Source of the DNA: Bacteroidales bacterium
GTDB taxonomy: Bacteria; Bacteroidota; Bacteroidia; Bacteroidales; DTU049
Reading direction: 5' to 3'
NCBI GenBank assembly: GCA_026418905.1
Contig: JAOAAK010000029.1
Span: 103,648 to 167,647 of the forward strand
Length of the DNA: 64,000 nt
Positions 58,617 through 64,000 of the stretch are shown piece after piece (position 1 is the first letter of the stretch; every line of letters starts with the position of its first letter). The position numbers were made by a program, and so were the translations under genes. The notes under the pieces were generated by a model, which was given only the letters and a program-made list of their open reading frames with translations, did no database searches and was not told the DNA's origin.

Positions 58617-59054
58617 ATGAATAAGAAAGTGTTTATTTCATTAGCATTAGTTTTATGTACATTTTTTTCGTGTAGCAGCTACGAAGATGGACCGGCTGTA
58701 AGTCTTATTCCCAGGAAGGTTCGCCTCGTCAATAAATGGAAAATGGAAAAGAAATTTATAAACGACCAAGAACAAACTTTGAGTGAAGATGAGAAAAAAG
58801 GATACTGGAATTTAAAAAACGATAATACAGCTGAAGTAGTTTCTTACTCGGGTAGTTTAACATATACCTTTACAGGAACATGGGAAGAAGTAGATCATTA
58901 TAATAAAGTCAGAATTAAAGTTAGTGGAACCTTCTTGGGCTTTCCCGTCACACTAGAAGATGAATACATCATCCTAAGGCTAACAAACAATGAACTATGG
59001 GTTAAACAAGTGAAAAATAACGAGACTTATGAATATCATTTGGTAACCTATTAA
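58617..59054 (+). CDS. Small lipoprotein, tandem copy 1 (lipocalin-like)
   Basis: The 145-residue protein has a lipoprotein signal ('VFISLALVLCTFFSC', Cys about residue 19). The mature part carries 'RKVRLVNKWKMEKKFINDQEQTLSEDEKKGYW', 'TFTGTWEEVDHYNKV' and 'ILRLTNNELWVK', the pattern of small lipocalin-like Bacteroidota lipoproteins that begin with a 'G.W' or 'NKW' strand. It shares most of its length with the next gene, from which it differs mainly in the last third. Each copy has its own -7 box. Ligand unknown. Confidence 0.78.
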   Translation: MNKKVFISLALVLCTFFSCSSYEDGPAVSLIPRKVRLVNKWKMEKKFINDQEQTLSEDEKKGYWNLKNDNTAEVVSYSGSLTYTFTGTWEEVDHYNKVRIKVSGTFLGFPVTLEDEYIILRLTNNELWVKQVKNNETYEYHLVTY

Positions 59055-59063
59055 AAAATTTTC

Positions 59064-59071
59064 TACCTTTG
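59064..59071 (+). promoter_or_regulatory. Bacteroidota -7 box (TACCTTTG) for the second tandem lipoprotein gene
   Basis: TACCTTTG ends 20 bases before the ATG at 59092. Confidence 0.55.
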
Positions 59072-59091
59072 TAATACAAAAAAATAATAAC

Positions 59092-59532
59092 ATGAAAAAT
59101 TATTTGTCTATCGTAACAATTATGATCCTATTTACCCTGGTTTCTTGTGGTAAATACGAAGAAGGCCCTGCTATCAGCTTTCTCCCTAAGAAGGCTAGAT
59201 TAGTTAATAAGTGGAAAATTGAGAAGCATTTCTTCAACGATCAAGAACAGACTCTTTCCGAAGATGAAAAGAAGGGATACATTGAATTTAAGAAAGACAA
59301 CACATTCGAAAGTGTTTCTTATGATGGATCTGTATCATTTACATTAACAGGTACATGGGAAGAAATCGACAATTATTCTCAGGTTAAAGTTAAGTACACA
59401 GGCGTTTACATGGGAGTACCTTACTCTTATGAGACAACTTTCACTATTTTGAGATTAAAGAACAATGAATTATGGATCGAATACAAAGACGAGAACAACA
59501 ATCGTTACAAGGAATATTATGTAAGTTATTAA
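59092..59532 (+). CDS. Small lipoprotein, tandem copy 2 (lipocalin-like)
   Basis: This 146-residue lipoprotein ('IVTIMILFTLVSC', Cys about residue 19) is a paralogue of the preceding gene. The mature starts line up ('YEEGPAISFLPKKARLVNKWKIEKHF' against 'YEDGPAVSLIPRKVRLVNKWKMEKKF'), and both keep 'DQEQTLSEDEKKGY' and 'LTGTWEEI'. The C-terminal strands differ ('LWIEYKDENNNRYKEYY'). A strong intrinsic terminator follows, closing the pair. Confidence 0.78.
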   Translation: MKNYLSIVTIMILFTLVSCGKYEEGPAISFLPKKARLVNKWKIEKHFFNDQEQTLSEDEKKGYIEFKKDNTFESVSYDGSVSFTLTGTWEEIDNYSQVKVKYTGVYMGVPYSYETTFTILRLKNNELWIEYKDENNNRYKEYYVSY

Positions 59533-59551
59533 AACAATAATGAACTTTTTT

Positions 59552-59576
59552 ACCCGCCTATTGGCGGGTTTTTTTA
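59552..59576 (+). terminator. Intrinsic terminator after the tandem lipoproteins
   Basis: ACCCGCC, loop TATT, GGCGGGT followed by seven T. Stem of seven pairs, 19 bases after the stop codon. Confidence 0.92.
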
Positions 59577-59649
59577 TTCCGTTATAGTATGTTTTGACAC
59601 AAAATCAATTCCAATTATTAATTCTTATTTAATTTTATACAAAAAAACC

Positions 59650-60303
59650 ATGAAAAGAGTAGCAGTTATCTTATCAGGTTGTGGAGTATTTGACGGCTCA
59701 GAAATTCATGAAGCCATCATGTCTATGTTAGCCATTGATCAACTGGGAGGTGAATACACCCTCTTTGCACCTAACAAAAATCAAGCACACGTTATTGATC
59801 ACTTGAACGGAGAAATAAGTAAAGAAACACGAAATGTACTGGTCGAAGCAGCTCGTATTGCTAGAGGAAAGATCCAACCTTTGGAAAATCTAAGTGCAAA
59901 CGACTTTGACGCCCTGGTCATTCCCGGTGGTTATGGTGTTGCCAAAAACCTATCAGATTACGCTTTTAAAGGCGAAAACTTCTCTGTGGATCCAGTTTTT
60001 GAAAACATAGTTAAAGCTTTTTACAAAGCTAAAAAACCTATTGCAGCCTTATGTATCGCACCCGTAGTTATTGCCAAAATCATTGGACAAGATGTTCAAG
60101 TTACCATAGGTTCCGATCAAAATACTGCTGGTCACATCAATCAATTTGGAGCAAAACACGTCGAAACTAATGCCACTGGTGTTGTAGTTGATAAGAACCA
60201 TAAAATAGTAACCACACCTTGCTACATGTTAGCTTCTCGCATTAGTGAAATATATGAAGGAGCTTACAAGGCCATAAAAGAATTATTTGAGCTTATGTCA
60301 TGA
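59650..60303 (+). CDS. elbB: ElbB-type glutamine amidotransferase-like protein
   Basis: The 217-residue protein has the DJ-1/PfpI-type fold of ElbB (isoprenoid biosynthesis glyoxalase): 'VAVILSGCGVFDGSEIHEAI' at the N-terminus, 'DALVIPGGYGVAKNLSDYAFKG', and the nucleophile cysteine in 'PIAALCIAPVVIAKI'. ElbB has weak glyoxalase activity in E. coli and is linked to isoprenoid synthesis by genetics only. It overlaps the rpe start by four bases. Confidence 0.92.
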   Translation: MKRVAVILSGCGVFDGSEIHEAIMSMLAIDQLGGEYTLFAPNKNQAHVIDHLNGEISKETRNVLVEAARIARGKIQPLENLSANDFDALVIPGGYGVAKNLSDYAFKGENFSVDPVFENIVKAFYKAKKPIAALCIAPVVIAKIIGQDVQVTIGSDQNTAGHINQFGAKHVETNATGVVVDKNHKIVTTPCYMLASRISEIYEGAYKAIKELFELMS

Positions 60304-60956
60304 TACAAATTTCTGCATCTATTCTTTCAGCAAATTTTCTCCGATTAGAAGAAGAAATCGAAGAATTAAACCAGAGCGAAGTTGATTTCATTCATATCGA
60401 TGTAATGGATGGGCTTTTTGTGCCCAACATTTCTTTAGGTTTTCCAGTCATTGATGCTATTGCTAACGTAGCCAAAAAACCTCTCGATATTCATCTCATG
60501 ATTTACAAACCTGAACGTTACATTGAAAAATTTTTAGAATACAAACCAGCTTTCATTAGTATTCACTACGAAGGACAAGACCATCTGCACAGAGTAATAG
60601 AGCTCATTAAAAAAAATGGAACCAAGGCTGGTGTGGTAATCAATCCTCATACACCGGTTTCTGTTTTAGAATCTACTCTTTGCGATGCTGATATGGTTCT
60701 TGTCATGTCGGTCAATCCAGGTTTTGGAGGTCAACAATTTATTCCCCATTCACTTACAAAAGTCAAACAGCTTCGTAATCTCATCGATGATCTAAAAACA
60801 TCCACCCTCATTGAAGTAGACGGAGGAATCAGTAAAGAAAATGTTTCCTTGCTCGTACAACATGGAGCTGACATCTTGGTAATAGGCAATGCTCTTTTTA
60901 CTCAAAAAAATAAAGCTCAATATATTCAAGCTATTAAAACTCTAGTAAGTACCTGA
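60300..60956 (+). CDS. rpe: Ribulose-phosphate 3-epimerase
   Basis: Rpe interconverts ribulose 5-phosphate and xylulose 5-phosphate in the pentose phosphate pathway. The 218-residue TIM barrel shows 'FIHIDVMDGLFVPNISLG' (metal His and Asp), 'LDIHLMIYKPERYI', 'VLVMSVNPGFGGQQF' and 'IEVDGGISKENVSLL' with the second Asp. The length is standard. It is coupled to elbB and overlaps the convergent CoA-binding gene by 15 bases. Confidence 0.96.
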   Translation: MIQISASILSANFLRLEEEIEELNQSEVDFIHIDVMDGLFVPNISLGFPVIDAIANVAKKPLDIHLMIYKPERYIEKFLEYKPAFISIHYEGQDHLHRVIELIKKNGTKAGVVINPHTPVSVLESTLCDADMVLVMSVNPGFGGQQFIPHSLTKVKQLRNLIDDLKTSTLIEVDGGISKENVSLLVQHGADILVIGNALFTQKNKAQYIQAIKTLVST

Positions 60957-61304
60957 ATGAAGCATGGTTATCATACAATTTAACACGCACTCTATGCCTT
61001 TGGAGTAGGCTAGTTTTTCAAGTTCGGGATTATAAGTACCAGGATTGAATATAATTCTCTGGGGTTCAAGGGAAAAGATGTATTCATACCATTCTTTCTG
61101 TTTTTCTTCAGATATATACAAGGATACGGTGTGAACTTTTTCAAATTTTGTTTTACAAGTCACAATAGGTATATTTCCAATGATTCCGTCTCTAACACCT
61201 ACAGGGTAAATAGGTATGCCATACTGTATGCAAAGCAAAGTTGCAATATAAGAATATCGATCAGGATTGGGACTGGCGCCAATGATCACTGTAACTTTTT
61301 CCAT
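60942..61304 (-). CDS. CoA-binding domain protein (YccU-like)
   Basis: The 120-residue protein is a single Rossmann-type CoA-binding domain: 'VTVIIGASPNPDRYSYIATLLC' at the N-terminus, 'IPIYPVGVRDGIIGNIPIV', 'VHTVSLYISEEKQKEW' and 'RIIFNPGTYNPELEKLAYSKGIECV'. The start at 61304 matches the family; the open frame runs 21 codons further upstream. The function of the family is not established. No partner lies on the same strand; its upstream gap is shared with the riboswitch promoter. Confidence 0.85.
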   Translation of the reverse strand: MEKVTVIIGASPNPDRYSYIATLLCIQYGIPIYPVGVRDGIIGNIPIVTCKTKFEKVHTVSLYISEEKQKEWYEYIFSLEPQRIIFNPGTYNPELEKLAYSKGIECVLNCMITMLHSGTY

Positions 61305-61449
61305 CTCCCCTCTTTTTGTAAATATAATAAATTCAAGGCCTTTATGCAAATTGATCTTGTTAGTCAAATATGTATATTAGTTTTTAAAAAAATGTAATAT
61401 CTATACAAAAGAATTATTTCCGTTTACTTCTAATGATATCAATTTTTTT

Positions 61450-61457
61450 TATTTTTG
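61450..61457 (+). promoter_or_regulatory. Bacteroidota -7 box (TATTTTTG) for the riboswitch transcript
   Basis: TATTTTTG lies just before the first base-paired part of the cobalamin riboswitch, so transcription would start near 61462 and include the whole element. Confidence 0.6.
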
Positions 61458-61461
61458 CACG

Positions 61462-61672
61462 GGTTGGTTCTCTTCTTCTTTATCAAGGAAGGAGAGCTAA
61501 GAGGGAATCGGGTGAAAATCCCGAGCAGTGCCCGCTGCTGTGAGTCCCTAAACGTAGCTTAGGCAAATTCTCCTTGCCACTGTTCGTAAGAACGGGAAGG
61601 CGTCTAAGCTGGGACAAGCCAGAAGACCTGCCAGCTCATGTTCGTCTGCTACCTTTCGGGGTCAAAAGGTAC
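61462..61672 (+). ncRNA. Cobalamin (B12) riboswitch
   Basis: The element has the conserved core 'GGTGAAAATCCCGAGCAGTG' (from 61511) with the P5 stem AGCAG/CTGCT around a loop containing CCCG (61531-61534), then CTGTGAGTCCC, and the B12 box AAGCCAGAAGACCTGCC at 61616-61632. Downstream, ACCTTT (61651-61656) pairs with AAAGGT (61665-61670), and its loop contains CGGG (61657-61660), exactly complementary to the CCCG of L5: the kissing loop seen in B12 riboswitches. There is no terminator-type T run after it; the hairpin ends 31 bases before the ATG at 61702, so control is probably translational. B12 binding should turn the downstream uptake genes off. Confidence 0.95.
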
Positions 61673-61701
61673 AGAAAAGTCAATCAAAAAAATTTTTAAC
61701 T

Positions 61702-62451
61702 ATGAAAAAAAGCATTTTTCTCGTACGTATGGTAGGCATTTTATTTTTTACAATGCCCCACAAATTCTTTTCTCAAAACAATTTTAGTTTTAGTGATATC
61801 ACCTTCTGGATAGGCAACGGGCCATACAAAGCAGCTCTTGTTGTAGACTTTAATGACAATCTCCAACCTGAATGTTTTGTATGGGGTTATCGATTTAATG
61901 ACACTACTAACACAGACGCTGAAGACATGTTCCATGACATCGACTCTGTAGATGCGGGACTGAGTTTTATCATTCAAGGCGGATTTCTTATGTCTGCCTA
62001 TTACGGTTCGCATCAAGCCATCGGAGGTACCAACAATTATTACTTTGCTACTTTCAATTCACCCAAGGTTTTTGGTAATTGGATTATGAACAGTGGTTTG
62101 AGTGAAATTCTTAAGGATTCTCTATGGTTTGGCGCTTCTTTCACACCATGGGACTCAAATTTTTTACCGGTTTACCTTCCAGAAAACCCAGTACCTGCAA
62201 ATAATCCTGCTTCCCTTGTAAGCTTCAAAGTACCTCGATCCTATATTCATCCTAATCCTTTAAAAGAAAAAGGCTTTATTAAGCACAATGTGTCCAGAAT
62301 TGATGTTTTTTCTTTAGATGGAAGAAAAATCGGGGAAATTTATCCTAACAATCATGTTTTTGACATCGAAAATTTTGAAACTGGACCCGTTATTTTTCGA
62401 TGGATAGAAGGAAAAGTTCCTTACAGTGAATTGATTTTAATTCAAAAATGA
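61702..62451 (+). CDS. B12-riboswitch-controlled exported protein with T9SS-like tail (unknown function)
   Basis: The 249-residue protein has a signal peptide ending 'KFFSQ'. The body (about residues 25-170) holds 'FWIGNGPYKAALVVDFNDN', 'FVWGYRFNDTTNTDAEDMFHDI' and 'LSFIIQGGFLMSAYYG', a pattern I recall from surface proteins of several phyla without known activity. The last 70 residues look like a short type A sorting domain: 'SYIHPNPLKEKGF', 'IDVFSLDGRKIGEIY' and a final 'YSELILIQK'. It is the first gene after the riboswitch and overlaps the next gene by four bases. A role in catching B12 or related corrinoids outside the cell is inferred from this context only. Confidence 0.85.
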   Translation: MKKSIFLVRMVGILFFTMPHKFFSQNNFSFSDITFWIGNGPYKAALVVDFNDNLQPECFVWGYRFNDTTNTDAEDMFHDIDSVDAGLSFIIQGGFLMSAYYGSHQAIGGTNNYYFATFNSPKVFGNWIMNSGLSEILKDSLWFGASFTPWDSNFLPVYLPENPVPANNPASLVSFKVPRSYIHPNPLKEKGFIKHNVSRIDVFSLDGRKIGEIYPNNHVFDIENFETGPVIFRWIEGKVPYSELILIQK

Positions 62452-63407
62452 AAAAAATCGTACTTTTTGTTTTTTGTTGGTGGGTTGCCCAGGGTGGCAG
62501 GGCACAATATCCACCACCAGCTGGTGAATTAGGATCAACAGCCATTCATGCAGATTCATCTATTTTTATTGGGTGGGCAACCTCATGTCAGGTGTTACGA
62601 GGTTATATCAACATAAATGATACAACAACGACTGCCAATGGCTCTAATCGAGCATCTTACGGAACGCCCGAAAACGCTCTTGGGAAAGCCGACAACCAAG
62701 TGGTGAGTTTGGGTGATAAAGGTGTGGCTATTTTGACTTTTTACCCTTTTGAGATTTTTGATGGACCAGGATTTGACTTTGCCATTTTTGAAAATGGTTT
62801 TTCGAACAGTTTTTTAGAACTTGCATTGGTTGAAGTAAGCTCAGATGGTGAACATTTTTATCGTTTTCCTGCGCACTCTCTCACCCAAACTATCACCCAG
62901 GTGGGGCCTTTCGACACCCTGGACGCTAGACTTATCAACAACTTGGCTGGCAAATACAGAGCTCTCTATGGTACTCCATTTGACCTATCGGATCTTACCG
63001 ATATGCCCAGAGACGAAAAACAACATATCAAATACGTTCGAATTATTGATGTAGGTGGATCTATAGATTCTTCTTTTGGAACAAAAGATGCCTTCGGTAA
63101 TTTGATCAATGATCCTTTTCCTACCCCCTTCGCTTCCTGTGGTTTTGACCTCGATGCCTTAGGAATTATTCATGGCTTCGCCTTTTTGCCTGAAATAAAT
63201 ACTTCTACTCTTTTTTATCCAAATCCTGTCACAGATTATATATTTTTAAAAATCAACACGGAAAAAATAGAACTTTTTGATTTAACTGGCAGAATAGAAA
63301 TTGTTTACTCCCAACCTCCTAGTCGAATTGATCTTTCTAAGCTTTTGCCCGGAACCTACATTATGCAAATTAATGATCAAGTGTCAACTTTGCTTATAAA
63401 AAAATGA
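62448..63407 (+). CDS. B12-riboswitch-controlled T9SS surface protein (unknown function)
   Basis: The 319-residue protein has a signal peptide ending 'GGRAQ' and a beta-rich domain (about residues 30-240): 'FIGWATSCQVLRGYININD', 'PENALGKADNQVVSLGDKG', 'FDGPGFDFAIFENGFSNSFLELALVEVSSDG' and 'HIKYVRIIDVGGSID'. The last 65 residues form a type A sorting domain ('LFYPNPVTDYIFL', 'IELFDLTGRIE', 'LLPGTYIMQIND', 'LLIKK'). So the protein should be exported by the T9SS. It overlaps both neighbours by four bases (ATGA), which ties it tightly to the TonB-dependent receptor. A surface corrinoid-binding role is likely but inferred. Confidence 0.87.
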   Translation: MKKIVLFVFCWWVAQGGRAQYPPPAGELGSTAIHADSSIFIGWATSCQVLRGYININDTTTTANGSNRASYGTPENALGKADNQVVSLGDKGVAILTFYPFEIFDGPGFDFAIFENGFSNSFLELALVEVSSDGEHFYRFPAHSLTQTITQVGPFDTLDARLINNLAGKYRALYGTPFDLSDLTDMPRDEKQHIKYVRIIDVGGSIDSSFGTKDAFGNLINDPFPTPFASCGFDLDALGIIHGFAFLPEINTSTLFYPNPVTDYIFLKINTEKIELFDLTGRIEIVYSQPPSRIDLSKLLPGTYIMQINDQVSTLLIKK

Positions 63408-64000
63408 AAAAAATTTGTTTTTTTACCGTTTTTCTTGTAATTTACTGTCAATGCTTTTCCCAAAAAGATACCAGTTTCATATTACCTGAAATTAATATCA
63501 TTGAAGCAAAGTCTAAAATTGGTATGTGGAACATACAACCAACTGATACCACAAGCAATGTTCTTCTTACTCAACAGCTTGAACTTTCATCGCCCATGCA
63601 CTTAAAGACATATAATCCAGGAGGGAACGTGTCTTTTTCCTTTCATGGCCTAGGTAGTAATCACACTCTTATGCTATGGAATGGTTTTCCCATTAATTCT
63701 TCCTTTTTGGGTCAACCTTTGATTTATGGTTTAGGGCTTTTAGAAGTAGGAAAATCTGCATTGTTTCCAGGTTCATTATCGGCTGCCATTTTCCCCGGAG
63801 GACCTGGAGCTATATTAGCATTAGATGAAAGAAGTTCAACTAAAAAAGCTTTTGTAATAGAGTATGGCTCATATAAAACGATGAGAACTTTACTCAAATG
63901 GGAAAATAAGTGGAAAAAACATCGTACAGCACCTTCATTTAGTTTTTCTCGATCTAATAACGACTATCATTTCATCAATAATGCTTTTGGTGATCCCAAT
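63404..64000 (+). CDS. TonB-dependent receptor, BtuB-like (partial, runs off the window)
   Basis: The first 199 residues are present. A signal peptide ending 'CFSQ' is followed by 'FILPEINIIEAKSKIG', the usual start of a plug domain, and the plug itself: 'YNPGGNVSFSFHGLGSNHTLMLWNGFPINSSFLGQPLIYGLGLLEVGK', with 'LSAAIFPGGPGAILAL' opening the transition to the barrel ('FVIEYGSYKTMRTLLKW'). The order riboswitch, two surface proteins, receptor makes a cobalamin importer the best reading. The substrate cannot be confirmed without the rest. There is no carboxypeptidase-like N-terminal extension of the SusC type. Confidence 0.85.
   Translation, partial: MKKICFFTVFLVIYCQCFSQKDTSFILPEINIIEAKSKIGMWNIQPTDTTSNVLLTQQLELSSPMHLKTYNPGGNVSFSFHGLGSNHTLMLWNGFPINSSFLGQPLIYGLGLLEVGKSALFPGSLSAAIFPGGPGAILALDERSSTKKAFVIEYGSYKTMRTLLKWENKWKKHRTAPSFSFSRSNNDYHFINNAFGDPN

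Overview
The window is a gene-dense, AT-rich chromosomal segment of a member of the Bacteroidota. Evidence for this: a short primary sigma factor without region 1.1 next to pnp, at least 21 copies of the phylum-specific -7 promoter box TAnnTTTG placed just upstream of genes, type IX secretion (T9SS) C-terminal sorting domains of both main types, a PorE-like OmpA protein, and families largely confined to the phylum (DUF4837, DUF6150, DUF4834, BT_3928, DUF5063, DUF5723). I cannot name the genus. No rRNA, tRNA, insertion sequence, phage or CRISPR array is visible, and almost all the sequence is coding.

Layout. 1-6.5 kb: end of pnp, rpoD, a flavin split-barrel protein, a B12-dependent class II ribonucleotide reductase, the c-di-AMP synthase cdaA and rlmD. 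6.5-9.9 kb: two unknown exported proteins, then a PLP sugar aminotransferase overlapping a phosphoglycosyl transferase that probably starts a surface glycan. 9.9-14.9 kb (minus): S-adenosylhomocysteinase, a VOC protein, an EF-G paralogue, birA and a DUF2007 protein. 15-19.6 kb: groES-groEL with an unusual promoter region and a clear terminator, then an alpha/beta hydrolase, TatD and asparaginase as overlapping genes. 19.6-23 kb (minus): rho, a glycosyltransferase and an ECF sigma factor. 23-27 kb: a 1336-residue T9SS adhesin-like protein. 27.3-31.1 kb: a glutamine synthetase family protein and acpP-fabF-rnc. 31-32.6 kb (minus): a secreted-looking Memo-AMMECR1 fusion. 32.6-36.6 kb: a TPR protein, the PorE-like protein and two small lipoproteins. 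36.7-43.9 kb: frr, an ABC exporter, folB, glnS, a LysM lytic transglycosylase and a DUF4837 lipoprotein. 43.9-46.8 kb (minus): BT_3928-type protein, an orphan DppB-like permease, DUF4834 and the DUF6150 repeat protein. 46.9-58.5 kb: rbfA, a LolC-like permease, rlmH, a flippase, and a run of overlapping genes for exported or envelope proteins. 58.6-61.3 kb: a tandem pair of lipoproteins, elbB, rpe and a CoA-binding protein.

The most interesting part is the right end (61.45-64 kb). A promoter box leads into a complete cobalamin riboswitch, followed by three genes coupled by 4-bp ATGA overlaps: two exported proteins with T9SS-type tails and a TonB-dependent receptor that runs off the window. This looks like a B12-controlled uptake locus in which the surface B12-handling proteins would be T9SS cargo rather than the lipoproteins (BtuG/BtuH) known from gut Bacteroides. 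The B12-dependent reductase at the left end shows one reason the cell needs the vitamin.
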